Below, piece by piece: positions 37,601 to 49,972 of a stretch of DNA of 64,000 bases. Every line of letters begins with the position of its first letter. Within the stretch, counting starts at the first letter, position 1. Source of the stretch: Cyrtodaria siliqua (Eukaryota; Mollusca; Bivalvia; Adapedonta; Hiatellidae); NCBI GenBank assembly GCA_037043455.1, contig JAWPHD010011501.1, positions 1-64,000 on the forward strand, written 5' to 3'. Position numbers and translations under genes: made by a program. Under the pieces are notes generated by a model, which worked only from the letters and a program-made list of their open reading frames with translations, ran no database searches and was not told the origin of the DNA.

Positions 37601-39726
37601 TGCTTTTAGAAATCCGTAAAAATGCATTCATAAAAAGAAATTATGTCGCAACTTAAATGAAACTTGCGCCACCGTGTTGTTGTTTGAATAAAGAGGAAAG
37701 CTTAACAAATTCCATCTTATTTAGAAAGTGTATTTCATGATTCATGAGAAGAATTTTAATAGAAAATACTTTTTTCTACGTTCACAGAAATAGATGAAAT
37801 AGTTCATAATTCAGTTAAAATTAATATCGACTGAATTGAACAAAGAACATTTTCTTTTATCAACATTTCCAAAAAATATTATTTACTATCTTAGGCATAG
37901 GAGCTTTCAAGCAAAGGAGCTTTCGAAAAATGGGGTTGGGGTGGTGTGGTCTTGGGCAACTTCTGAAAATTTCCTGACAAAATTGCATACTCTTTAGATC
38001 CTTTTTCATTTAATATCAAGTCATGTTTCTGAAAAAAGGAGGGAAAATATTGTGCAAGACACTCAAATTTATTGAATTAATATGATTTTAATTAAAGTCG
38101 AGTTTAATAACAAAAAATTATTTCCAAAACTTATCATAATGTATCTCTGGGGTAGAATTTAACCTTTTTACACGTTTGCAAGTGCTTAATTCGAGCCCTG
38201 TATCTACAAAATACAAAACATGTTTTTGTAAATAATTGATCCTATTTGCTGATGCCTTGTAATGGTGCGAGTCCATCCATAATTAAAGTACAGGAAAACA
38301 TTGGCGACAATGGTAACACATAAAGCTCATTCATGACAAATCTTTATAATTGTCTTCAATTTGTTCTGAGAAGAAAAATTCTCAAGATTTTTATTGATTT
38401 TGTTTGAGGGAGCAAGTATTGGAGACGGAAGGTAGTGGAGCGTACGTAAAAATTTCTTTGTCTGTCAGAACGGTTCCAACATCCTTCCTTCAAAAACACA
38501 ATAAACGCTGCAATTTGCCCATAGAACCTCCGGGGAAATGACAACTTAATTATGTTTTTCTCACTTAATAGCTGATCTTCCAAGAGTTTTAATATAAAAC
38601 TGTGAATTAGGCATTATTTAAATTCAAATTATTCTGACCAGAATAGTTAAATGCTGACCTTGCAACAAATTTACAGTTAGATTTTTTATTGTGGTGTTAT
38701 TTTTTAAATATGCTGTTTTTTTCATAAATATCTTAAGAATGTGTTGAACTTACTTTCAGCCCTTATTATGGATGGCACAACAGACAAACTTGAAATTCAC
38801 TTCTATGAGAAAGCAGACAAGGATCAACAACACCGCCCACCTGCCCCCACCCCATCATACATCACTGATTAAATGACTATTCAGTTTCCACTGGTCGGCT
38901 GAACAACTTTCTTCAAATAAATCAAAATACACATTGGAGAATGGAAGCCATCAAAACCGATGCCATTAAACAAAATGACAGATCAAAAAGAACCATATAC
39001 CCCGCAAAATGAACAAACTCAATACAGAACATTATTCATATATACTTTCAGAATATTGTATTCTTACAACATTGTAACAATGAATATACCTCAAATTGCG
39101 TGGAACTTTAGGCAGGACAATTATCCGCGGAGTGCTCGAGGACGTTGACATTTAAACACCTCTTTGTTACAAGCCTACTTATACATTACAACGTAATCCT
39201 GAAAGGAATCAATTTCTCTCATAATGATCGTTAATATAATAACCACTTATCACAAACAAACATCTAACTTGTTTCATTAGTGACAAGGGACAGTTCTTCT
39301 TGAGAGTGTTTTAGTTTTTACAGCACAAAGGACAGTTTCTCAAGTACCTCAGTCGAAATGATTCATCCAGATTCCCTTTATCTGACCTTTACTTTTAGGA
39401 TTCTGTTGTGTGAAAGAAGATTAAATTATTGACAGCGTTTAATTGTCCTCACTTAAGACACATGCAATAGAAGATAAAGCTATTAAGTTTTGCCATTTAA
39501 AGGTTAATATGAAAGGCAATTAAATGCTGTTAATTGCCCGTAAAATATTATCCCTAGAACTACACAAGTACCTTAATGAGACTATGCTGGAATATGTCCT
39601 TTCTACCATTACTAGATACATTACATATTGGTCAAATATATGACGGAGTTTAGAAAATGCTAAAATGTGTGTTTTCTACCATTAAGGATGATCTATACAA
39701 TCAATTTATTCTTGGTCCAATACAAT
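34681..39726 (-). other. Upstream intron of ZEB (5' part not resolved)
   Basis: Must be intronic at least next to exon a, because the acceptor at 34681 is clear and the frame needs an upstream exon. It holds a ~32-bp duplication (AAGTGGGAAAGGTGGGGCAC-type, 34755-34830), a perfect ~51-bp tandem duplication starting CAAGTCATTTTTAATAACAG (35681-35785), a repeat of CCATTAACACACACACCATA (about 36472-36520) and many CACCTG E-boxes. A GC-richer patch at 37240-37400 has no supported exon. Confidence 0.6.
35015..35280 (-). promoter_or_regulatory. Cluster of four CACCTG E-boxes in the ZEB intron
   Basis: Exact CACCTG at 35015-35020, 35065-35070, 35177-35182 and 35275-35280, all in the same orientation, with TAGGTG and ACAGGTAC-type near matches just after. 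CACCTG is the site bound by ZEB and Snail repressors and by some bHLH activators. Further sites are at 36331, 36347 and 37298. A role in autoregulation is inference. Confidence 0.4.
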
Positions 39727-39986
39727 CATTTATTCTATACCTAATTTATACGTCCAATCGTAGACGCTCATTCGAATCACGTGACCGTACAATATATTCC
39801 CGTATCGGGACGCACGCGCGTACAAAATAACCCGTATTCTTTTCGTATTGTACGATTCACAGGTCCCATGTTAAACCTATGATAAAGACCGAAGCGCGTG
39901 AAAAGGTTCCGAATGAAAGTCTGAATCGACAGGCGCTCTAGATAAAGCGTTACGATAAAGCTCCGTTGAGGTATAGAATAAAAAGA
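39727..39986. mobile_element. MITE with TTTATTCTATACC ends
   Basis: Inverted termini: CATTTATTCTATACCTAA at the left, matched by GAGGTATAGAATAAAAAG at the right. The interior contains CACGTGACCGTACAATATAT, CCCGTATCGGG and GTACGCGCGTGCG-like GC-rich blocks unlike the surrounding AT-rich intron. It abuts the palindrome at 39991; the two may be one composite element. Confidence 0.65.
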
Positions 39987-39990
39987 TCAT

Positions 39991-40139
39991 TTAACAGTGT
40001 TCTGTACAATACGGAATATATTTGGACTCGTACACAGCTTGGAAAATCATATTGGACTCGCCTAGCGGCTCGTCCAATATGATTTTCCAAGCTGTGTACT
40101 CGTCCAAATATATATCCGTATTGTACAGAACACTGTTAA
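39991..40139. repeat. Near-perfect 149-bp palindrome, 70-bp arms
   Basis: The left arm 39991-40060 and the reverse complement of about 40069-40139 agree except for a few bases (GGAATATATTT/GGATATATATTT; GACTCG/GACGAG twice). The central spacer is about 8 nt (CCTAGCGG). Landmarks: TTAACAGTGTTCTGTACAAT and GCTTGGAAAATCATATTGGA in both arms. The transcript would fold into a long hairpin. Confidence 0.9.
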
Positions 40140-40583
40140 ATAACCTATAAGTAATGTATCTATATCTATTAATACCTGATACATCAAAATCATGGCCAAA
40201 ATTAATCTTTTTTAAATCCTCTCAAAAATATGACAGAAAAGGGTGTATAAGTTTATAAGTATATACATGTATATTCAAGATATATGAATTTGGAAGTACT
40301 TTCAGGTTACAGTATGAGCAATGAAGTAATGACTGTCGATATGAACGTTTCCACCAGCCACCAAACCACAAACGTCATATTGGCCGGCTGTTATTTCAAA
40401 CTTTGATGAGTGTTTTGTTTCATTACTAAATGGAGTTTTAATTTAATTTGTACTCATATTCTACATTACTGCAGTATGGTTATACAGATTAGAAGCAGGA
40501 AATGTCATTTCTGCATCTGTTGCCAGTATCAAACATTCCGGTTTTATTATCTTGAGTGCAACTTAATTAATGCACTTCAAAAC

Positions 40584-40943
40584 AAAACTGGTAGCTCAGT
40601 GGACAAGGCCACAATTAGTGCTTCTCCCTTGTATGGCTGGGAGCTCTGGGCTATCATGTCTAAACGGAATCTTCATCCTGTATCTCACCTCCGTCTGAGG
40701 TTGCTGTCTTGATAGTACCATATATGATGTGAGGTATAGCCAGATAGCCACATTGGAATACTATACTGTATACCCCACCCTGTCATGGGGTATACTGACA
40801 CCCAGTCAGAGAGAGAGCCCTAAGCTCTAAGCCTTTATATATACAGGAAGTCGAGCAAGATAGTTACAATGTGACACTGCCAGGGATTGAACATGTGACC
40901 TTCCACGTGCGAAGCAGACACTCTACCACTGCACCACAGCTAC
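40584..40943. mobile_element. Converging tRNA-like heads (two SINEs or a dimer)
   Basis: On the plus strand, CTGGTAGCTCAGTGGACAAGG (40588) is a box A-type start. On the minus strand 40943-40878 reads GTGGTGCAGTGGTAGAG, CTTCGCACG and then TCACATGTTCAATCCCTGG, a box A/box B pair of Gly/Ala-tRNA type. The spacing of A to B fits a pol III promoter. Not an intact tRNA gene: the arms do not pair fully. Confidence 0.65.
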
Positions 40944-40993
40944 ATGTTTTATTTTACAACATGATAGAAGACATGTCATAATAAATATCAAGA

Positions 40994-41140
40994 TTGCAAC
41001 ATTTAGTTACCAGGGCCCCGCAACACTTAGTTACCAGGGCCCCGCAACACTTAGTTACCAGGGCCCCGCAACACTTAGTTACCAGGGCCCCGCAACACTT
41101 AGTTACCAGGGCCCCGCAACACTTAGTTACCAGGGCCCCA
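40994..41140. repeat. 24-bp minisatellite, five identical copies plus partial
   Basis: CAGGGCCCCGCAACACTTAG followed by TTAC repeats at 41011, 41035, 41059, 41083 and 41107 without a mismatch, and a partial copy ends at 41140. Each unit contains the palindrome GGGCCC. Perfect identity points to recent expansion. Confidence 0.95.
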
Positions 41141-42410
41141 TTTAATTAAACATCTTATGAAAGTCTCAATTTTTTTTAAACTGTTCACTTTTTGCACCTA
41201 AGCATTCAATGTAGACAATTATGTGTGCATTATGTGCAGAAATATCAAATGTATAAGAATATGAAATGAAATCGCGTTCATTTGTGAACAGTAAATCAGT
41301 ATTTAATTAAGTATTTAAGCAATTAACTTACGACAAGTAAAACCGGGCCCAGCTCTCCAAAAAACTCTCTACTGTCACTACAGTAAACTTAGCTAAATCC
41401 TTGAAGGAGGTTTAATAAATATAAACAAGGAACAGGCATGCAGCTTAAGGGGCTATAAGACTAATCTGTGGCACTCATACTACTAGTATTACTATGCACT
41501 TATAATACTGTACAGCCAGGTTTGACATCATTACAGGGCTCACAGCCCTTTGTGTTTCCACTTCCTTAATTTTCTCAAAACTGGAAGCCAATTTAAATCT
41601 AGGAAATGTTTACTACGTGACTTATTGAAACAGGACATTTTGTTATTTCTGGCTCAAGTGTTATTTAATAAGATAAACACACAATGGTGGCTTGGCTAAA
41701 AATAAGGTCAGTCAAATAAGAGGAAACAAACATATATTTATAGTTAGCCTAAATTTCACAAGATGGCCGAAGCCGACTAAATTTATTTAGTAAACACTCA
41801 ATATATCTATAATAGTAAGATCACTTAAAATAGACTAGGGATTGTAGTGTTACTCAGGGTTTATAAATGGTATGCCTGCTCGGTGGGTCAAATGATTGAA
41901 CAATGCCCCTTGTCTCAGATGTGATTAGCTATGATTAGCTGTAGCAATCCAGGATCCAGGGTTGTCTGTGATGTCACTGCTGGCGTATAGTGCTTCATGT
42001 AATAGGATTAAATCAGAGTTTCACATCCTTCCAGGTTTCTTAAGCACTCTTAAGCACTTGTTAAAAATACAGTAATATTAAACTTCCCAAATATAACTAT
42101 CCATTTTAAAGGGAATGGAGTTGAATCAATTTATTTCAAGGATTGGAGGCGAATCTAGCCTCATTTAATGACAAATAATTGAAATACAAAATTGTTCATT
42201 TGTAAGTTATTAACTGCTTAGTATTTCCTAAATCGATGCAATTAGGAATTATCTCCTTCATATCTAGAATGTTCGAATAATAAAAACTTCTTTTACTAAT
42301 TAATTTTACTACGGTAAGTAATTCTTTTTTGAAAAAAATTAATTACAACATTTATCCATGAGTATACCATGTTGAAATATGTCATAAGAATGACGCATTT
42401 TTGGAAATGA
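41141..42410. other. AT-rich intronic/upstream sequence, nothing recognised
   Basis: No open frame or repeat that can be supported. Confidence 0.5.
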
Positions 42411-42785
42411 ATAATATTAATGTTAATAAACATTAATCGACTATTTTAATATAGAGCATGATTCTGTATAAATTTAAAATATCTTAATTCTTTTATATTT
42501 TCCATGTGTAATTTAATTTACTACCATTCTACATGCCATTTTTCTAATATATAGCCTTATTCTTGCAAAAAAACGTGGAAGACCAAAATATAATTTTTAA
42601 AAGGAAGAAAAGGGTAGGTACCTGTACCAGGCGAGAAATTAAAAACACAAAGCGTGATGGGATTTTATTACCGAGAATATTTGTTGTTTTGAATTGTGAA
42701 AATATAAAAGAATTAAGATATTCAAATTTTTTACAGAATCATGCTCTATATTAAAAATAATCGATTGATTAACATTAATATTAAT
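42411..42785. mobile_element. MITE with ~62-bp inverted termini
   Basis: Left 42411-42475 (contains AATATAGAGCATGATTCTGT) and right 42724-42785 (contains ACAGAATCATGCTCTATATT) are inverted repeats with a few gaps and mismatches. A 63-codon open frame inside has no family resemblance. Confidence 0.82.
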
Positions 42786-45229
42786 CATTTAATATTTTCT
42801 GCCTATATATATATATAGCATCCGTGAATCATCATTACAGAATAGTGCAAGAAGCAGCATTTTGTCTTGTATATATACGTTAGTTCTATTAAATGAACTC
42901 TACCAAAAGCGTCTTTGAACATGCACAACCTTGAAAGAAGTATCACATGACCAATCCCAATGTTGAAGAATATTCTTTCAAAGAAAATAAACGCTTGTAC
43001 CTCCAGTGGTGTATATATGGCAATAAATAGTTACAATTTTCATCAACATGAAATCAATACAAGTCTAAAATTCCAACCATTCAAAATATCTTCCAGATCA
43101 AAGGAAATAACCATTATTTACAATTGCTCTTCATTGAGAGAGGCTTTTATCTCAATTTGATTAGGCACCCTTTGTTTGAGACAAACCGTTTGATGGAATC
43201 TGAAACTAGTGCCATCATGCTAATGTATTACTTTGTTTTGGTATTTTACTTTATAACAGTGTTATATTCTTGCACCATAATGTGATCTGGAACACAGAAC
43301 CAAATGACAAACTGAGAAAGACTTCTAAATAACTAAATCCAACTTTACAGTCTTCTGGATGCACAACTTTACAGTCTTCTGGATGCACTTTTCTGTCTAG
43401 AAGCGTATATTTTTCTCTTCAACATAAAAAGCGACAAATCCTTATTCTGCAAAGGAAACCAAAAATGGTATCCAAGACAATTATTTTCAGCAACTTTGTT
43501 GTCTCATAAAATAAAATAATAATCGCCCCCCTCCACCACAGGAAATCATGTCCCACTGGGGTATGGTCAATCAAGTGGGAAACTGAAATGCCACTGGGAT
43601 AACCAATTCCCACAGGGATTCCACTGAGATCCCAGTTGCATTTTCGGTAGGGCAGGTCTCCCAAATCGTGTTTATATTGAAAATGTTTCATTTTACCAAC
43701 TGGGACAAATATTTTACAGGCAATCTTACTAATGTCACTCAATTTAAGTCCCAAGTTTTGAGGATGCCATTTATATAAAATGACCGGGTTAGGTTGATTT
43801 CCCATTTTCTGAAGACGTGCACAGAGCCTCATGCTGTATGTAATCTAATTATGTACCATGAAGACACCTTCCTCGTCATCCTTTTGTTCTCTGTAACAAA
43901 CACGCTAGGTAACCAGACACCAATCTCATTTCCTTTTCCGCGATTTTTTACAACCTTATGAATAAACATACTTAGACGATATTGACACGGCAAATAATTC
44001 ACAAAAATTACCTGACTGCGATAATCGGTTACCATGGATACCATCGGCTACATGCCTGTGCACACAATTTTACCATATCGGGCAATTCCTAAGAGTAATA
44101 TGAAAATCTCCCGACCATTAGACGCAGTTAGAACGGGATAATAATTTGCTCGGTGCTTTGGCTTTATCCAGTGCTGAAATTAATAACCCACACACACGCA
44201 AATATTATGACGAAAAGTTGGCCTGATTGAAATCAACCTTATATGGAGGGGAATAACGAATTAAACAAGTAACGGAATAAACATCACTCAATTGCGTAGA
44301 TTGGTTCCGCAAATGTTTGGAAGAGCGGGAAAATCAATATCTTAATAAGAAGGTATACTTTCGGTGGAATTTGCTAAAATATACTCGCTGATGGTTTTAC
44401 GATGAAATATTGAAGAATGTTATGTGCCAAATAAGCACAAACATGACTAAAATCAATAAAAGCGATTAACTCGATGGCAATAGATGTATATAAAAAGCAC
44501 AATTGAGCTAAATGCCCAAAGAAAATTAAATCCTCTTCAAAAAATAAATTGCTTTAACCAAACCACTTCATACATCAACAGCTAGAATACCTTCTTACAG
44601 AGATCCTTTTCAACACGTGCCATTTAAAGTTACAAAATAAAATCAAGAAATAAAAATAGATAAATATAAAACTTCATTACATTTTAACCGTCGACTCCAG
44701 CACTCATACTTTCTATCCAAATACGAAGACGCTAAGGTGAAATTCCTGATAATATCCATTTTTGTTCCCACCACTTTCACACATTTTATGTCAATGACTA
44801 AAATTTCTATCAACAAAGAAACTTATAAACTTTTTACACTATAAATTCCCAGTGGCAGTAATTTCGGTTTCCATAGAAACATGTCATAAGTTGCTGATTT
44901 TGTTGATAAACACCGACTCCCTATTTCTACTAGGTAGCAATGTCTACCTTCTTTCTACCTAAAGCTAACCTGGCTAGGGGGATAAGAACCCTTTTCAACA
45001 GCTACCAATGACCCGACACTAAAATCTGCATGTCTGTTTCTCAGGAGCCTAAAATCTAAAACCAGTTAAATAATATACATAGCCTATTTTTATGTTTAAA
45101 AAGAAGATTACCTGAAGTACTGGTTTGTCTACACTGACCACAACTTATCTAATCTGCTATACATAAGAGAGAATTGGACGCATTTTTTGAACAAATCTTT
45201 TTTTTTTGGTACCAACACCCTGAAATTCT
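42786..45229. other. AT-rich sequence, no gene recognised
   Basis: A minus-strand open frame of 137 codons (43419-43832) is built over short imperfect repeats (CCCACTGGG, CCACTGGGATAACC, CCACAGGGATTCC) and shows no domain; it looks like a repeat remnant. A 24-bp duplication CAACTTTACAGTCTTCTGGA lies at about 43342-43386. Confidence 0.5.
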
Positions 45230-45558
45230 ATTTGCATCACATTTTAAGCAAAACATCCAAAATAATCAACTTGATTTATTAAATTCATAATCCAGTATCA
45301 TTTTGCATAAGATTAAATAAAATCTGGAGTTTTCAATGTTCTTTATCATTCCACTTAAAATTAGCTAATATATATATATATTATAAAAAAATAAATAAAG
45401 TAATGTGCAAAAAACGTTTGCTTCGACTATTCATTGTCAGCATTTACTTTGTGTTCCAAAAATAATTACTATTTATTAATACTTAATATTTATTATGTAG
45501 AAAAAACTAACATTAAGACAACGCGACATTTAAAAAAGATTGCCATGTGTCCCTTTAA
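45230..45558. mobile_element. MITE, AAAGGGACAC family, degraded copy
   Basis: The right end GATTGCCATGTGTCCCTTTAA (to 45558) and the preceding GTAGAAAAAACTAAC match copies 1 and 3. The block CCAGTATCATTTTGCATAAG near 45292 resembles the interior of copy 1. The left terminus is not clear. Confidence 0.55.
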
Positions 45559-46465
45559 ACAGATAGTGTAAGACACATTTGCCTCTCTGAAAACATTGGG
45601 TTATTAGCCCCCCATAACCTGGTCGTCTGCTACTGTTGAAGTGTCGAGTTTCATTTTGGTGCCATTTTCTCACGATTCAAAAAGTCTTTTACTGCTGATT
45701 TCATTGAAATGCTTCTCTATGATGGAATAAAGGTGTAAATGCCTGTAGGATATGACCTGTTCTTTGTTGATCTGCCGCAGTAGGTAACGCGGTTATGAAT
45801 CATGTTTCTTAGGAACGTGAAGGAGGTAGACAGCGTGCAATAAACACATGTCTTTGTTGAAATTTTAAAACATAACTTGACAGTTACTGTAGAGAAAAAT
45901 TGCTTGCACATTGTAAGATTTTAATAAAATACAATTAAATTACTCAGTTATTACAAAATTACTCAGTTAATTAGTTTATTATTCAAATTTTCAAAATGAA
46001 TAGTCTCGTTTAATAAATCTCTTTTTTATTTCTTCATTTTTTTAAATATTTAACAGAACTGAAAGTATTGATATAATTTCAAAATGTAACATTACTGTTT
46101 CATTGCAACAAGGACCATAAGAAAACAAAAGTGCCAGACACAATACTTAGATTGGAATAGCCCCTGACAGGATGTTAATGTGCTACATGTATCTGTCTTT
46201 ATTCAGAGCAGTTTTTTCTGAGCGCTTAAACAATTCAGCTGATGGTTTTATAAAAATTAAAAATCTTCTTCCAATTTGACATAATAAACTGCTCAGTAGT
46301 CAAATCCACACATTTTTTAGGCTCGTAACACAGGCAAAACAAATTAATGCCAAACTTAACCAAATATTAGAACTATTTTCTGATTTCTATGGGAATTTTT
46401 TTTTTCACAAAGATTGTGAATTTGTCAATCTTATTTTATCAATAGACTGTAGTAAGATGTTAATC

Positions 46466-46693
46466 AGGCCATCCATAAAAAATTGTTGGTTTGCTGTGCT
46501 CAACCTACTCACTAAAAAGAGCCCTACCCAAAACTGCAATTCTTGTAACTTTTTATTTGCTCTTTAACAATGTTTTCCTTTACTTTCTTAATCTCTTTTT
46601 TACTGTCTTTGGGGGAAAAAATTATTCACCTACCTACCCAAAACTTTTTTGGGTAGGTAGGACAGCAAACCAACACTTTTTTAAGGATGGCCT
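46466..46693. mobile_element. MITE with ~35-bp inverted termini
   Basis: The left AGGCCATCCATAAAAAATTG then TTGGTTTGCTGT is mirrored by the right end, which in reverse complement reads AGGCCATCCTTAAAAAAGTG then TTGGTTTGCTGT. An inner AACCTAC/GTAGGT pair extends the fold. 228 bp, non-coding. Confidence 0.8.
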
Positions 46694-47118
46694 CAATTCA
46701 GGTAAACTATAACCAGCTCACCACTACCAGCACCTCCCACAGAGTATCACCCACCTGTGGGGTCATAAAGAATATAAGCATTTCCTCAAAGCCACAGGCA
46801 GGTTGTTCCACATCACTCATTACTGGAGATACATATTTCCCACACAGATCTGCTTTGCATGATTAAAGAATTACAGGTTATTACCTTTATGATTTGGGAT
46901 TCTTAAAACCTCAGTATTCTTAAAACCTCAGAATTCTTAAAACTTCAGCTCTTGTTTTCATTAAACAGTGATTAAAGTAACAAGTTAGGAGATGGTTCAC
47001 ACGGTTTATAAAGAATTATAAATGGCAATCAGCAGTAAATACTTAGTCAATTATAGAAATATTCCAATTAGTAATAAACTGAAAATGTCACAATAATAAT
47101 TTGTCTTTGTCAATCTTG

Positions 47119-48199
47119 AAGGAACGCACAGCAATCTTATTACTAGTATTAAAATTACATCTCGATATTAAAATTAACATCTCGATTTTAAAATTACATC
47201 TCCATATTAAAATTACATCTCGATTTATGAATCCAGTTTCGTTTTGACTTCAAACCTGCTTGCATATAAATATATGAAATTGAAAAAATTAGATTTTTCG
47301 TTAAACCACATGGGGTTATATATATTATTGGTGCAGTATAATAAAACCAACACTGAATAATTATAATAATTCTACCAACTGGTTCATATCTATATATGTT
47401 CTGTAGCTGTTAATACAACTGTTATAAACACGTTTTCCAAGAAGAGGAACTTTAACTTTATATATTTTTTCGTTCCAATCCTTTACTTAATATACTGTTA
47501 AATGTATACTGAGAAAAATAAATTTAGCACATAAAATGCATGTCAGTTCCATGACGAGATACAAAGCTGTGTATGTTTGGGTTCAATGGTAAAGTGACAA
47601 AGATATGAACAATAATAATGCTATTATCATAATATATATGTCATTTGTAAACAAAGTTGTAAAAATAAAGCAAACATGTTGGGAACATACTGTTATAGGT
47701 TGTCGAAAATCATTCTTATTTCAATGAAAAGGGAGGTATTTAAAATTACGAAATTTGGGAATGTTTTTGTTTGAGAATAAAATTGTTTTTTTATCACATG
47801 TTAGCGGTTTTTTATACAGTGACAGAATGGTAAATTCTTGTCCATGGCACATAATAAATGTGTTCAAAGCAATATGTTTCTATAAGAATTGTGTTTTTTT
47901 AATAAATTCTGATACTAAAGCTTAGAAAATGATAAAAAAAACACAACATTTGGAAAGTCTCTCCTTATGTAGCATTGCTAATAGCTTATTATATAAATGT
48001 TCATATGTTGAATTTATGTCCCTAAAAAGTCGTGCTGAACTGGTTTTGTTCACTAATTTGAAATAAAATATGTTTAAAGCAACATATAAAACAACTGTTT
48101 TGAACTCTTCAAATACATCGTAACATAATGACTTACACATGTAGGTTATGTAGAAAAACGGTACGAGAGAGATTTAAAAAGATTGCTGTGTGTCCATTT
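47119..48199. mobile_element. MITE, AAAGGGACAC family, long copy
   Basis: Ends GGAACGCACAGCAATCTTA and, in reverse complement, TAAATGGACACACAGCAATC. The interior is about 1.08 kb, longer than other members; it shares TTCAAACCTGCTTGCATATA with copy 1 and carries a short tandem run of ATTAAAATTACATCTCGAT at 47151-47225. No transposase-like frame was seen. Confidence 0.7.
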
Positions 48200-49359
48200 A
48201 ATATTTCTTGACTCCGTGACATTAATAATGGCATTTTGAACCAAAATGTTTTGGTTTTAAAATCATTTGATATTTTTTTGATACCGTTCCATGTACAGGT
48301 TTTGCGATTATTGTTAGTTTAAAACAAAATATGATTGAATGAAAGACCAAATGGTTGATGTCTTGTTGCTCTAGAAACTGAAAGCCAAGGGCTTAACATG
48401 ATTACAGGGGATCAAAAGTTCTCGACAGAAAAAACAAGATAATGATTTAGTTAAAGCATCTACTGTCCATAAATACAGTATTATGAGTGTTTGTGTTACT
48501 TATGATGGAGTCAATCACATGCCATCACCCTAGGTGTTACAGCGCTGCTGTCTGATGGATATAATATGTAATGCTAAAACTGGTACCTACTGGGCAGACT
48601 GACAGTACAGTCTAAGTAGGTGCCAAGTCATTATGATGGAATAAATGGTCAACATAATGTGATTGATATTATGGAGATATGGATCTGATACACCACATGT
48701 CAACACAGACCTTTATAGTCTTATAGCTGCTGATGGCCTAATTCCATCCAGACATTTGGTAACAGACAAAATATTCTACTTAATAAAATGCAAAACAACA
48801 GAACATCTAAATGTCTTAAAAGTGACAATTCTTACTGATGGAGAGAGATATAAAGTAATGGTTCTTCCCAGGAATAAGTGGGTGATCTGCCTCCACCATG
48901 GACAAATTGATCTTCATATATTTATATACAGCCTAAATGTGCTGGAAAATGATGTTAAAACCCCAAACAAATCAACTTTAAGTAACCTAATTATTTACAA
49001 TTAAATTATAAACTATGTTAGGGCTTTGAAACATGACAGGTCTGCTTGAACCAACAAATTACTCTGAAACTTACATATCTGGTCAATAAAGAAGCTGGAG
49101 CCCTTGAACACAGTTTTAGACTTGGAGTTTGAAGTATGACGCACATGTGGAACTGTCATGTTGTAATACGTAGGATAGTTCAACCAATAATCCATTTTCT
49201 TGTCTAGTTCACTGTACACTTATAATTAATAAATGTCACTTCACTATTTCACAAATGTTAATGCAATATTTTCACTATTTCTTAAACTAATTAAATCGAT
49301 TCACGATTCTATGTATTAAAATCGTTAATGTGCAAAAACAATGAGACAGCAAGAACTTA
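48200..49359. other. No supported gene
   Basis: A 113-codon plus-strand open frame at 48663-49004 (start MILWRYGSDTPHVNTD) has no recognisable domain and no repeat origin I could see. It is the least repetitive such frame in the upstream region, but there is no independent support. Confidence 0.4.
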
Positions 49360-49720
49360 ATCCCCTGACACAAATTCTTTCACCCAATCAAATCAATTCA
49401 CCTTTTGTAAAAGTCACACCTGATTGGTCAGTATTCTGCATACAGCTACCTCCAACATTCAGGTACCTTATTTGCATAACTGTAGGTCATGTGACCCAAT
49501 TAACAGATGATCTCTGACCTAGGTGTGAATTAGTGTCAAGAGGTTGCATATTGGACAGCACCTGGTGACAATATACAGTAAAGACAGAAGACTAGGTGAT
49601 ACCTTGGTACTTCTGGGAGCCTAAGGGAATTAGGGGATAGAGTTCAAACAAGTGTTGTTTTAAAGGCGGTCTCTAGACGGGGTGCTTCCTGTGGTCTCAT
49701 GACACTTGAGCACACCTGGA
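49360..49720. promoter_or_regulatory. Candidate enhancer: E-boxes, CCAAT and octamer-like sites
   Basis: In about 350 bp of less AT-rich, non-repetitive DNA: CACCTG at 49417-49422, 49559-49564 and 49713-49718; TAGGTG near 49520 and 49593; ATTGG (CCAAT on the other strand) next to the first E-box; ATTTGCAT, a POU octamer core, at 49470-49477; CATGTGAC near 49489. Motif clustering only. Confidence 0.3.
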
Positions 49721-49972
49721 AAATGTATGGCTAATTTAGTGTTTTAGAAAACTGCTCCAGATTTTATATTGTATAGGTGTAAAACTGAATGACCAGAGCC
49801 AGCAACACAAACAAATTATTATTCCTGATACATTTCTGAATATTAGAATATAATTCTGAGCAACCGGCATTATAGACTATTTCAGAGAAATGACTATTTG
49901 AAGTACTTTTGTCTTGTTTAAGTGTTACGAGAAATATATCAAGCAATTAAAACAGGAGCCGGCTGTAGCTTT

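Noticed and set aside
43419..43832. 137-codon minus-strand frame
   Set aside because: Covers short imperfect repeats, no domain, no splice support.
48663..49004. 113-codon plus-strand frame
   Set aside because: No recognisable domain or conserved motif; retained only as a note in the region entry.
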